DNA of 64,000 bases from assembly GCA_003290165.1 (NCBI GenBank), contig QNQO01000525.1, positions 62,001 through 126,000 of the forward strand. Direction: 5' to 3'. Origin of the DNA: Berberis thunbergii (Eukaryota > Streptophyta > Magnoliopsida > Ranunculales > Berberidaceae). The notes beneath the pieces are model-generated. The model did no database searches. It was given only the letters and a program-made list of their open reading frames with translations, and was not told the DNA's origin. Position numbers and translations under genes: made by a program. Each line of letters opens with the position of its first letter. The stretch's first letter is position 1. This document shows positions 1 to 11,281 of the stretch, piece by piece.

Positions 1-1247
1 CTTAGCTCATGCAAGTTACACACTCATACAACTTCTTGTGATTGGTTGTGGGTTTGAAAGTCACAAGCAGAGTCTAATGAATTTCATATTTATTGAAAGC
101 TCAATATTGCCCTGTTGTTTAGTTTATGGACATGGATTATGTGGCATGGTTGCTTAGGTGGACCACAGTAAAAACAAATGTTTATGTGACATAGTTGCTA
201 GGTACTAATGACTGTCAATTAACGTCCCGATATGGTTGGAATAAAAGAAGATAACTTTGCCATGTTTCCTATGTATGTAAAGCACTTCTCAGAATCAACT
301 TTATGTTATTTTATTTTTTCATCAGACCTAGTGTAGCAGTCTGCCTATGATGTGCAGGTGACACGTTATGTTTTAGCATTTTTATACCCTCAAACTAACA
401 AAAACCGGCACTACTTCAGATGAAACTGAAATGCTTTGCTCTACTAAAAGACCTTAGGGAAACCTCCTATGTTAAGTACCCTCCAATCTCCCCCCTCTTT
501 ATGATGCGTGTTCTATATGCTTGGTGTAGCATAGGGAATAAGTTTCCAGATGAATGTACCCTTGGAAGAAAGCTCCACATGAGATTTAAAACCCCTCAAA
601 TTGAACAAGGCCGCAAAATCAGTCCAATTTTAATTCTGTAACATTGCTGACTGCTACTACTTTAAGCATTATCTTACCATCTTTAATACGTGTAGTATTA
701 TTTATAGTTTTTTACGATAGATGTTATCAGTCTATTTGAATCATATGATTTGTCTCTGTTATTATTCTTTCCTTTACAACATGATTCATGATTAAAAATG
801 CTTGTATTTTAGATTCTATTTTCTAAAGAGGAGTTTTTTTAATGGAAACTGCTCTAAATGAAGCCATTATATGGATGAATATTGTAACTAGCTTTTAACG
901 TCAATATTTGTCTCATTGTTATGCTTGTAATTGGAATCTGAAATTTGGATATTCAATTTTCTTGTTTTATAGAAGGATCAATTATGAGTATCCATTTGAC
1001 ATTCAAATTAACTTGATTCTGTTATTTACTTGGTCAAACACTACAAAGGCATCATTGCTGAATCAGTTTGGGGATATGTACCAATAACTGTGTTTTTAAA
1101 TATGAAGTGGTGTTTTCAAATTTTAACCTGCGATACATTTGCCATGTGATAGGTGATACAACTCATGATGCACTAAGCAGTTGGTTGCTGGTGTTGTAAG
1201 GTATTGGTTTTGGTGTTGTCTTTGACTGTTTGCTTCAAATTTTTATG
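1..1247. other. No recognisable gene (AT-rich, intron-like)
   Basis: AT-rich sequence with only short chance open frames. It may be intron or flank of whatever gene the exon-like segment at 1248-1391 belongs to. I see no transposon ends or RNA gene here. Confidence 0.4.
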
Positions 1248-1391
1248 TAGGCATAGTGACTTTAATGCAGCAGCAAAGGATGCTGGGGGCTTATCAGTTG
1301 TAGAAGATGATATGGCAGATGTTTATCCTCTACAACTTAGACTCTCTGTTTTGTGGGACACAAATTCATTGGCTGTAAAGATAAGCAAAAA
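1248..1391 (+). CDS. Exon-like segment, product not recognised
   Basis: An open 144-base stretch is bounded by a good acceptor (TTATGTAG) and a good donor (AAAAAG|GTCAGT). It reads as an acidic then mixed segment containing VVEDDMADVYPLQ and LWDTNSLAVKISKK. Composition and splice signals look like a true internal exon, but I do not recognise the family. The nearest coding sequence is the golgin fragment 1.6 kb downstream on the same strand; I cannot show that they belong to one gene. It could be an upstream exon of that gene or an independent captured exon. Confidence 0.35.
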
Positions 1392-2980
1392 GGTCAGTTC
1401 TAGTAATTGTATCTTCTTTTCTTGTTTTTTTTCCCATTCTTATTTCGAGGCTTGTTAAGTTATTCATTCTATTCCAGACGATGAATGATTCTCTTTCATA
1501 TATAATGTGTTATAGGCCTTGTTATCTGAAACTTCTTTTATGGTTTGCCTCAAATGGAGCTTTTAGATATAAATTTTTTGGTTAAAAAATGGATGTGCTT
1601 GTCTGCTTGTAACGAACTCTGAAAGAAGTTTATTGTTTGTGAACCAAATTTATTATGGTGTTGTCAAGTGGGTTAGACTTGATATTTTGATTGGGGGAAA
1701 TTATGCATCTGTTTAAATTAGTGTTGTATTTTCTCTAGATTTTTGTGATGTAGAGTGAAATAGGATTTTGACTGTTGATTTGAAGGCATTTTTCACACTG
1801 AAGCTTCTAGTTTAATTTATTCCGAGGTAGCAACAAGGGCATTTATGTATGAAAAAAGAGAGGCCCAAACGCATTCAACAAAAACGTGAAATCAAGGGTG
1901 TAGATATTGTTGATTTAATTATTATGAAGATAGTTTCATTTCAGTAACAGAGGCAGTGGAGAGAGCTCAATTCTGATTCTATTCTTTTTTGGATAGGAGA
2001 TGGTGGTTCGGGGGGGGGGGGGGGGGGGGGGTTGTAAACTTCAAAAGCCTTTATTTTATTTTGGATAATACCCCTTTATGGCCAATGTCTAGAATTGACA
2101 ATGGACCATGAAGACTTAATATCCCATTTGTTCTAAACTCTTAAAAGCAATAATGGGACAATATTTTTGTATTTCAAACTTGGATCCGGTTTATAAAATT
2201 TAGATCCTATAGTTATTGGGATGAACTAAATAACTGCGATCCAATTAGTACTTTTTGGAGCAATGCATGTTTATGGAGTATCTGAGAAGTGAGTAACACT
2301 CAATAAACATAAATTTAATGTACCATGCCATTTTGAAGTGGGGCAACAATACTAATGTTTTTAATAAAAAAAATTGGTGATTCTAATTCACATTAAAAAA
2401 ATTAGAGACATTTGGTCTAGAAAAGTAATATACATATCGGTCATATGCACTGTTGGAATGCATTTTTAACCTTCTAGGGGCATCATCAGCTGCAATACAT
2501 TTTCACCTAGAGAAATATTGTAGGCCAAATTATATCTGAAATAGATTTCAAGCATCCACTGTAGAACATAATAAACCCTCTAGAAATTATTTTTAAAAAG
2601 TTGATGGATAGAAGGGCCTCTAAAATTTTGTACTTTCACAGTAGGGATTGTTAGTATGCACCTCGTGCACTGATTTTATTTGTACCCTGAAAAATAGCCA
2701 TGGGTTTTGCAGCACGCATCAAAGAGCTTTTCTTCCATTTTTCTCTTTTCCGCCCTCATTATCACTAAAAAAAAATCTGACATGGGCTCTATTGTATTCA
2801 TGTTAGTTGGTAGGTAAAATACCTCATCTCCTAATACACAAAAACGCAAGTTATTTACTCTTCTTTTTCATTTTTAAATTAAATTCTATTATCTTAGTTA
2901 AGAGTGAAACGGTAATTTTAGCATTGTTCCTCTGACAATGCTAAAAGAATGAAAAAAATACCCTAGAACAGTAAAGTTAG
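1392..2980. other. Intron-like DNA with a G22 run
   Basis: No gene seen. The one striking feature is an uninterrupted run of 22 G at 2010-2031, followed by AT-rich sequence. The region lies between the unassigned exon-like segment and the first golgin-like exon, so it is probably intronic or decayed. Confidence 0.45.
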
Positions 2981-4299
2981 CATACTATTCACTGAGATTG
3001 AGAAGTTAAGGAGGGAACTCGACAAAGAACGTGGCATTTCAGCAAATATAAAAGTTAAATTGCAAGGTTTTTTTTTTTTTTTAATACCAGAGCTGAAATG
3101 TTGCTCCTTACCTTTTGTTGTTTTCAATTTCTTTAATAAGTTTTTGCTTACTTTCCCGAGGAACACAAACTAAATGAAGACCTTCAGAAGGAAGTCCATA
3201 TTTTAAAGTTGAGCAAGGATACAGTAAGTTTTACTTCAATTTCTAGAACTTAACTAATTTATTGTTGATGAGATGCATAATGTAGTCCACGCTGGCACCT
3301 TTCCAGGGTTTTTTTTTTTTTGTTGATTACAGTCTATTACCATGTTTTTATGTTTCATTAAATGACCCTTGATCATTGGCTACCTGATGATTTATGCATA
3401 TCTGTCCTAGGTACATTTATACCCAGTCAATTAGTTGAAAGATTGACTTATTGAAAGGGAACCCTTATGAATCTTGATCAAAATACACTTTGGTGTAATT
3501 CTTCTATGTAACACTGGCAAATACATGTCAGTGACGAACTTGGGTATGGGCCGTATGGCATGTCAGACATGTTAACCAAATTACCAACCAAATTGAGGGT
3601 GCAATATTTTCACTTTTATAAACTTCATTTTGTTAGTCATTTTTAAATTGATCATTTTCTATATTGCCATATATTCATAAGTCATAACATTCATATTTTT
3701 TCCCCCTTAAGCGTGGAGTACTTGTCCTGGCTACAAAGCTTATATTTTGGTTGTTATTGTTTATATATTTCTTGTGGAAGTGAAGAGTCTTTGATACAAA
3801 GGTTAATTTGATTGTGTTTGTCTAGTTGACTTAACTGTTTGGTAGTTCAATCTGGAAATATAAAACCCAAGAACTAAACAATAGGAAATTTGATGTTCAT
3901 TACCTTAAAACAAGAGGCTATATGTCCCCTCTCTCTTACCTTCCCCCTCACTTGCATGGTTCCCCATGTACCCTTGGTGAATGGATAATATTAATGAATA
4001 GTTATTTATGATAATTATGTGTGTTTATCTTTGTGTCTGTTGATTATTGACCATCTTCGTGTTTACCATGTGCCTTTCGGTAGAATTCTTTCTAATTTCT
4101 ATGATTTTTATGTCTTTAGGGGCAGAAGTCTGTGGCAGAGATGACAGCTTTACAAAATGAATTGAATGAAAAAATATTAGAAATAAAGCGACTGCAATTA
4201 GAGTTGACTAGAAGGAATGATGAAGAGCAAGAAGTTGAAAGTGCTGAAATTTTAAAAGGAGTGATTGCAACCCTAGAGAAGGAGAACATCAAGCTTAAG
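2981..4299 (+). pseudogene. Golgin (GRIP-type coiled-coil) gene fragment
   Basis: Three exon segments are visible: 2981-3066 (EIEKLRRELDKERGISANIK), 3159-3223 (EEHKLNEDLQKEVHILKLSK) and 4120-4299 (EMTALQNELNEKILEIKRLQ, then IATLEKENIKLK). They read as one heptad-rich coiled coil and resemble the central rod of plant golgin candidates 3/4, Golgi tethers with a C-terminal GRIP domain. Reading phase is kept across all three. However, the bases before the second exon are CG (3157-3158) where AG is needed, and using the nearby GAG acceptor would cause a stop. No N-terminal or GRIP-domain exons occur elsewhere in the window; the sequence downstream runs into a CACTA end. I infer a truncated, probably non-functional fragment. 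Membership of the golgin family rests on remembered similarity. Confidence 0.6.
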
Positions 4300-4599
4300 G
4301 TTACTTGTGACGCCCTGTAATTTTGTTATGTTCAATCGAGTTCTGCATAACTGGCATTTTTTAGTTGTGGAGTCTTGAAACTGTTATATGTATATTGGAT
4401 TGGCATTCTTGTATAGACTCATTTTTTAGGTTGTATATATAACAATGCTCTTTCTTAGTTATTGAGGAATTAAAACCCATCAATTCAATAATCCCATTGT
4501 CTATTTGATTAGGTATTGGTTTTACTAAAATTTGGATGCTTATGCTTTTAGTCATTTGATAGCAAAAAAAATTAATTTTTTTTTTAAAAATAAATAAAT
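4300..4599. other. Intron-like spacer
   Basis: AT-rich DNA between the last golgin-like exon (donor at 4300) and the CACTA subterminal repeats. No gene, and no second CACTA terminus, is visible. Confidence 0.45.
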
Positions 4600-5039
4600 T
4601 TGCCACGGTTTTAAACCGTGGCTAACTATTGCAACGGCTAAAACCGTTGCTATCACGTTTGCCACGGTTTATTTCTCACTGTTTAGCCACGGCTTAAAAT
4701 CGTGGCCAGGGTTAGCCACGGCTTAAAACCGTTGCTACTTAATTAGACACGGTTTAAAACCGTTGCTAGTATCCATACTTTATCACGGCTTAAAACCGTG
4801 GCTATTGTTGCCACGGCTAAAAACCGTTGTTATTCTTCTTGCAACGGTTTAAAACCGTGGCTAAATGCTGAAAATCACCACCCCTACTCAAGCATAAAAC
4901 AATTGCTACAATGTTTAGCAACGGTTTATAGCCGTTACAAAGAATTTCGCGCCGCCTCTGTAGCCCACGGCTCTTAGCCGTGGCAATGGGTTACGCCCAC
5001 GGTATAGAACCGTTGCTAATGGGGGTTTTTGGTGTAGTG
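4600..5039. mobile_element. CACTA (En/Spm-type) transposon right end with subterminal repeats
   Basis: At least ten copies of a degenerate palindromic motif (GCCACGGTTTTAAACCGTGGC and variants, both orientations) fill 4600-5000. The segment ends at 5021-5039 in GGGTTTTTGGTGTAGTG, the reverse complement of the CACTACACCAAAAA terminus typical of plant CACTA elements. Arrays of short subterminal repeats are the known transposase-binding region of this superfamily. No matching left terminus CACTACACC is present upstream, and no transposase is seen, so only one end remains. The next base begins Copia RNase H sequence, so the element had inserted into, or recombined with, a Copia copy. Confidence 0.8.
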
Positions 5040-5951
5040 ATAGCTGGTGGAACTGTTTCTTGGAAGTCAAAGAAACAAACTATTTTGGCACAGTTCGCAA
5101 TGGAGTCTGAGATGATAGAACTAGCCACGGCTAGTTGACATCCCTTTATGGGAAAGATCGGTACCAGTTGTCTTTATCCATTACGATAGTACCGCGGCTA
5201 TTGCAAAGATATAGAACCGCTATTATAATGGCAAGAGATGAAAAATACGTCGTAAGCACAGTACGGTTAGAGAGTTTCTATCTACTGGAGCTGTTAGAGT
5301 GGATCATGTATGAACTGATGAGAACTTGGCTGATCATTTGACAAAAGGATTAGCTAGAGAGAAGGTTTTCAAAACCTCAAATGGAATGAGACTTTTGCCC
5401 TTAGATTGATGAGTCATTCATGATGGTAACCCAGCCTATAGACTTGAAATCCCAAAAAATATGTTCAATTGGTAATAACAAGTCGTGAATGCTATGAGGT
5501 GAATCATGTTATTTTTGTTGTAATTTCGTTCCTATATTAAAGCATGAGATCTTGAAACAATAGTAGGATGAGTTAAAACTCTTAATGAGATCTATACTCT
5601 ATGTGGAGTGGAGTACCTAGCCATAAGAGCACTCTTGATAGATTCACCTAAGTGATTGTGGAAGTATGGCCACTTCCTATGGATTTTATGAGCAATTTTT
5701 TAGAGCTTTCACTACACTGGCATATACGTGCATGTCCTTAACGCACGGGCTTGTTAGACTTCACCCTAGTAAGGCTGTGCGTGTAATGTTGTTAGAGATA
5801 GAGTTTAAAACTACGAGTTACTCTAGTATAATCTAAATTATGAACATTACGCAAAAGTTCAGGTTGAAAGACACTTTTGTGTATGCACAATCATATATAG
5901 TATATATATTGCTCAATGAAGAAATGTTTTTAAAAATTCAAGTGGGGGATT
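5040..5951 (+). mobile_element. Truncated Copia internal region (RNase H to polypurine tract)
   Basis: The segment aligns by eye base for base with 11885-12780 of the Copia copy downstream, from the RNase H motif [13 protein letters not shown] through the 3' untranslated region to the polypurine tract AAGTGGGGGAT at 5941-5951. It is full of stop codons. Its left end is the CACTA terminus. Its right end runs directly into the LTR at 5952, which is also the 5' LTR of the next copy. Confidence 0.85.
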
Positions 5952-6667
5952 GTTGGAACATGTATGTGAATTTAAAAAAAAAAGGTTTTAAGCTTTCAAT
6001 CTCTCTCTACATTGTAAAGTCTCATATTCTTTATATAACTCTCTTTGGAGGAGTTAATAAGGATTGTTTTTTAACTTGGGTTTGGACCCCAAAAAGTATC
6101 CATTTTTGTGGAGGAGGGAGGAGATAGACCAATGTAGGTCCACTACACACGTGCACGCCGTCGTCCGGCCATGCGAGATTAGATGTAAAATAATATATTT
6201 TTTTTAATTTTCTTCAGAGAACAAGAATGAGTCAAAGGAGATCTAGTCTTCTCTTCACAACACATCGATCCACGATTTTTTCCGCTTAATAGGCCACATT
6301 TTTTTCAACGTCTCTCTTTTTCATCCTATAAATATGGGCTCTCGTTTTCAGCTTATAGAGATAAAAACAGAGAACAATTTTATATTCAAAATCTTTTACT
6401 GTGATTGATTTCCATTAATTTGGCGATTCCGAGCAATAAAGATTGGGTGACAGATTTTTGTTCTTCATCAAGTGTATGTGATAAAATGAGACAGAAAGAG
6501 ATTCTGGGTTGTTTTATCCTGGGGACGATGGGGTTTACACACTGCTTTTACAAACTTGGGCAGAGCTGTGAAACGTTTCAAAGAGAGCAACCTAATCTGC
6601 GACTCAACCCAAGAAAAATTTCGGTAACTTCATTCTTGTTTATCTTGCAGCAATTGTATTTCCAACA
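5952..6667 (+). repeat. Copia LTR shared by two internal regions
   Basis: This 716-bp LTR starts TGTTGGAA and ends TTCCAACA, a perfect 8-bp inverted repeat. Its left flank is a polypurine tract, as for a 3' LTR; its right flank leads within 23 bp into a gag start, as for a 5' LTR. It therefore serves both copies. A TATAAATA box lies at 6327-6334. The matching 3' LTR is 12781-13491. Confidence 0.88.
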
Positions 6668-6689
6668 TTTTAAGACGTTAATATCTGTC

Positions 6690-7560
6690 ATGTCTACTAC
6701 TACTAAAAATGTTGCTAAAGATCTAAACATGCCCTTTCATTTTGAGGGTCAACAATTTAAAATATGGAGACAAAAAATGTTGTTTTTCTTAACTACGATA
6801 AAGGTTGCCTATATTTGTAATACCGAGAAACCTGTATTGCCTGCTGAATCTGATGAAATCCAAACTAAGGAATTAGATTCATGTATTAAAAATGATTTTA
6901 TGTGTAAGAAGTATATTCTGAATGGTTTGTCTAATGACCTATTTGACTGTTACTGCTCTGAAAAATCTGCTAAAGATATTTGGGAAGGCCTTCGAAAAAA
7001 ATATGACACTGAGGAGGCTAACACAAATAAATATGTCGTTAGTCGTTACCTGAAATACCAAATGACCGATGACAAGTTTGTGGAAACCCAATATCACGAG
7101 CTACAAAAAATTGCTCATGAAATCATATCTGAAGGCATGTTCTTAGATGAGAAATTTCAAGTAGCTGTTGTGATAGACAAAATGCCCCCTAGCGTGAAAG
7201 ACTTTAAGAATGCACTTAGGAAGAAAGTCTGATCACCCTTTGGATTGAGAAGGAAGCTCGGAAACAAGATTAGAAAGATGAAATTTTGATTGTTTCTAAA
7301 ATAAGAAATCCACCCCTGTGGCTCTGAAACCTGGTGGAAACACTATGAAAAATCAGAATCACAATCGAAACCGAAACAATCAAAACCGAAACATTCAAAA
7401 CTGCAACCAACAGAATCAGAATCCTCTGTGAAATCAGAATGGACAGAAACACCCCTCAAGGAATGACACAGTACAAATCCTATGCTATACCTGTAATAGA
7501 CCAGGTCATATGGCCGGGAATTGCCGAAATAAGCCTCGTCTTTATCCACAGGCGAACCTT
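6690..7560 (+). pseudogene. Copia gag with zinc knuckle
   Basis: Translation from the ATG at 6690 gives MSTTTKNVAKDLNMPFHFEG, KIWRQKMLFFL and CSEKSAKDIWEGLRKKYDTE, the typical Copia capsid (UBN2-like) pattern. The frame is open to a TGA at 7230-7232. After a frame change, a CCHC zinc knuckle CYTCNRPGHMAGNC is readable at 7483-7524. An Asn/Gln/Arg-rich linker precedes the knuckle. Gag packages the element RNA. The open frame can be read back to 6405, but that part is LTR and not gag. The frame break makes this a pseudogene. Confidence 0.85.
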
Positions 7561-7614
7561 ACCAAAGACTAGTTTATAACTATAATCTCTGAGATCAACT
7601 TTGTTGGTGGATCC

Positions 7615-8188
7615 GAGGGGTGGTGGGTTGACATTGGTGTTTATAACTATTCTGAAGCTGAGGACAAGAAAGTGCTGCTGGGTGATTCCCACTCCACTAT
7701 TGTTGCTGGAACTGGTGAAGTGGAATTGAAGTTTTCTTTTGAAAAGATTGTCATCCTGAAAGATGTCCTACATACTCCAGAGACGAGAAATAACTTAGTT
7801 TCGAGCTACCTTCTGAACAAGGTTGGGTTTACTCAAATTATTGGGGTTGATTGTATACCATTAATAAGAACAATGTATTTGTGGGGAAGGCGTATGCCAC
7901 TAGTGGTATGTTTAAATTGAGTGTTGGTGCTAATAAAATTTCTACTTCTGCTTACATGTTGTGTTCATTTAATACATGGCATGCTAGACTCTATCATGTT
8001 AATAAACGAATAATTAAAAAAATGAGTAACTTAGGATTAATTCCAAAAATGTCCTTGAATGACTTTGAAAAATGCAATTATTGTAGCCCAGCGAAAATGA
8101 CCAAAACACCACATAAAATTGTTGTTAGAGAATCTTAACCTCTAGATTTAATATATTCAGATATATGTGAACTTGATGGTGTTTTGAC
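7615..8188 (+). pseudogene. Copia protease and GAG-pre-integrase segment
   Basis: WWVDIGVYN at about 7622-7648 stands where functional Copia proteases have WW-DSGA, so the catalytic DSG is DIG, and part of the following loop is missing. It continues as VLLGDSHSTIVAGTGEVELK and NDVLHT-like sequence. From about 7976 comes the zinc-binding GAG-pre-integrase part: WHARLYHVN, then CNYCSPAKM. A stop follows VVRES, then the integrase start CELDGVLTRN, where the LINE has inserted. Frameshifts separate the pieces. The protease would be inactive. Confidence 0.8.
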
Positions 8189-8195
8189 TAGAAAT
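8189..8195 (+). repeat. Target site duplication of the LINE insertion, left copy
   Basis: TAGAAAT occurs at 8189-8195 and again at 9992-9998, on the two sides of the minus-strand LINE. Removing the LINE and one copy restores the Copia integrase reading LTRNGKH. Confidence 0.8.
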
Positions 8196-9991
8196 CATTA
8201 TCATCAAAGCCCATTCTCGATATTTTTGGGGTCGGCTACATGGATTTTGGTTCTCCAAGCAATGCGGTCTTCCCACATATCCTCACCTAATCCAAGCTCA
8301 ATGATATCTTCATTTATCGCCTTCATCCAAGTTTTCAACGGTTGTCCCCTCCGTATACACCCTCCATTAACTTGCCAATCTAGACATTTTCTAATTGGCG
8401 CCGTGTTTGGTCTCCTCGGCACATGACCAAACCAAGTTAAACGTCTTTCTCTAATTTTGTCTTCTATGGGCGCTACACCTAAGTATCTCCTAATTCTTTC
8501 ATTTCTAATTTTATCCTTACGAGTTTTACAACACATCCACCTTAATATACGCATTTCTTCTACTGCCATCCTATGCGTATGTTGTCCCGTAGTAGCCCAA
8601 CATTCTAAACCGTATAGCATAGCTGGTCGAACAATTGTCTTATAACATTTCCCTTTTAGCCTTGCAGACATCCTTTTATCGCATACTACTCCTGGCGCCA
8701 TTCTCCACTTCAACCAACCAGCTTTAACCTATGGTCTACATCTTCTCCAATAGCCCCATTCTTTTGAATTATAAATCATTGATATTGAAAAGCCTCACAC
8801 TCTGGGACCTCTACACCTTCGATCTCAATTGCATTACTTCTCCCTCGTGGTTCACAAACAAAGTTGCACACTAGATACTCCGTCTTCAAACGACTAATTC
8901 TAAAACCTTTACTCTCTAAAGCCCCCTCCACCTATCTAATTTCTTACCTAAACCTGCACTAGTTTCATCAATTAAGACAATATCATATGCAAATAACATG
9001 CACCAATGTACATCTTCTTGCAGATGTCTCGACAACTCATCCATAACCAAAGCAAAGAGATATGGACTTAACGCCGACCCTTGATGTAGTCCTACTGACA
9101 CTGGAAATTCACTGGACATCCCACCTACTGCGCGGACACTTGTTACAATCTCTTCATACATATCCTTAATGATATCAACAAAACATTGAGACACTTTCTT
9201 CCTTTCAAGCACCCACAAAATTAACTCCCTGGGGACCCTATCATATGCTTTCTCCAGATCAATAAAAACTATATGCAAAATTTTACGTGTCTCTCGGTAT
9301 TTTTCTATAGTTTGCCTAAGCAGAAAGATGGCCTCCGTAGTAGACTTACCCGACATAAATCTAAATTGATTCTCCGAAACCGTGGTTAAACTCCTAAGTC
9401 TTCGTTCTATAACCCTCTCCCAAAGTTTCATCGTATGACTCATAAGCTTTATCCCTCTATAGTTCGAGCAATTCTGGATATCCCCTTTGTTCTTATAAAT
9501 TGGTACCACAATGCTATGCCTCCATGAATCTGGCATTTTTCTAGTTTCCAAAATCCTATTAAAGAGCTTAGTTAGCCATTGAATCTCAACTTCTCCCAGA
9601 CATTTCCATGCTTCAATTGGTATATCATCCGGTCCAACGGCCTTCATTGTCTTCATTTTTTTAAAGCTTCTCTCACTTCTGTGGCACTAACTCTGCGATT
9701 GAACACGCGATCTCCCCCTTCATGTGAAGTATACCCCTCCAAGTTTAACTCCCCTACATGTGTTCCATTGAGTAGGTTCCAAAAGTAATCATTCCATCTA
9801 TCTAAAAATAGTTTTATCCTGCATTAAAACTCTTCCATCCTCATGCTTAACACACTTAACATGACTTAAGTCCCTAGTTTTTTATTCTCTAGCTTTAGCT
9901 ATCTTGAAAATATCATCTTCCGCTTCCTTTGTACCTAGCCTATTATAAAGATCATCATATGCTCTCTTCTTGGCTTCTCCTACTGCTTTAT
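8196..9991 (-). mobile_element. RTE-type LINE, 5'-truncated, nested in Copia integrase
   Basis: On the minus strand, 9656-8916 encodes a reverse transcriptase: KAVGPDDIPIEAWK, VVPIYKNKGDIQNCSNYRGI, FIDLEKAYDRVPRE, GLHQGSALSPYLFALVMDEL. The C-terminal part at 8713-8204 includes LYGLECW, RRYLGVAPI, RERRLTWFGHVPRRP. This is the plant RTE arrangement. The catalytic box reads MLFAYDIV instead of MLFADDIV, so one metal-binding Asp is lost, and there are frame breaks. The 3' end at 8196 reads GATGATAATG on the minus strand, a simple-repeat tail as in RTE elements. The 5' end is truncated, and a 7-bp TSD (TAGAAAT) flanks it. Confidence 0.88.
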
Positions 9992-9998
9992 TAGAAAT

Positions 9999-11280
9999 GG
10001 AAAACATAAATTGATTACAATTATTGATGACTATTCCGACTATACCTTTGTCAATCTGATGAAAAATATGAGTAAAGCATTTGACATGTTCAAAATATTT
10101 CTAACGGAAGTTGAAAATTAGTTCAATAAAAAGATAAAGAGGTTGAGGAGTGATAGAGGCACTGAATATGATTGCAGCATGTTCATTGAGTTTTACAACT
10201 CTCATGAAATCATTCATGAAAAAACTGCACCGTATTCTTCTGAGATGAATGGCAAATTGAAAAGAAAAATAAAACTCTTACTGAATCAGTAGTTGTCATT
10301 CTACTTAACTCCGGTGCTGCATCACACTGGTGGGGAGAGATTTTGTTGACGGTGTGTTATGTGCTAAATAGAGTTCATAAATTGAAAAGTAAAATTTCTC
10401 TTTATGAGATCTTGAAAAATAAACAACCAAACTTGTCGTATTTCAAAACTTGGGGTTGTTTAGCTTATGAAAGATTTCATGATCTAAAAAGGAACAAGCT
10501 TGCTAGTAGGGCATATGAGTGTGTATTTATTGGCTATGTTGTTAACGGCAAAACCTATAGATTCTTTGACTTAAATGATCATGTCATCATTGAATTGAGC
10601 AATGTTATTTGCTATGAACATAGATTTCCTTTTATTTCGAGGAATAGTGGGGGCACATCCTCTAGTAGTGTGCTAATGATTAGGATGAATGAACATGATA
10701 AAACAACAAAATCTGAGCCTAGGAGAAGTAAACGAACCAGAAACTCTAAAGACTATGGCCCTGACTTCTATGCTTTTACAGTAGAGGAGGATCCCCAAAA
10801 CCTCTAAGAAGCCCTATCTTCTATAGATGCCAATTTTTGGGAAGATGCTATTGATGATGAAATTGATTCTCTTGAGTCTAATAAAACTTGACATTTAGTT
10901 GACTTGCCACCAGGATGCAAGACAATAGGTTGTAAATGAGTACTTAAGCAGAAATTGAAATCCGATGGAACCATTGAAAAATTTAAGGCTCGTCTTGTAG
11001 TCAAAGGGTTTAGACAGAAAGACGATGTTGACTTCTTTGACACATATTCACCTGTTACTAGGATTACATCCATTCGAGTACTAATTTCTCTTGCTGCTAT
11101 TCTTGATCTAGTATTAAATAAATAAATGTTAAAACTACTTTCCTAAATAGCGATTTAGAAAAAGAAATTTACATGGACCAACCTGAAGGTTTTGTAATTA
11201 CAGGGCAAGAAGATAGAGTTTGCAAACTAGATAAATCACTTTATGGTTTGAAACAAACACCAAAGCAATGGTATAAAAGA
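9999..11280 (+). pseudogene. Copia integrase core and N-terminal reverse transcriptase
   Basis: Resuming after the LINE: GKHKLITIIDDYSDYTFVNL (integrase core, first Asp), RGTEYDC near 10155 (second Asp region), then MLTVCYVLNRVHKLKSK and PNLSYFKTWGCLAYERFHD from 10343 to 10807. The reverse transcriptase begins near 10835 (NFWEDAIDDEIDSLESN), continues KFKARLVVKGFRQKDDVDFFDTYSPVTR and LDKSLYGLKQTPKQWYKRFD at about 11225-11285. Several in-frame stops occur, for example after ESNKT and GCK. Confidence 0.85.
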
Positions 11281-11281
11281 T

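Noticed and set aside
4600..5000. Regular palindromic repeats as a possible CRISPR array.
   Set aside because: Plant genome, repeats are degenerate and inverted without unique spacers, and they end in a CACTA terminus.
6405..6689. N-terminal 95 residues of a 275-codon frame running into Copia gag.
   Set aside because: This part is LTR sequence. The gag family start is the ATG at 6690.
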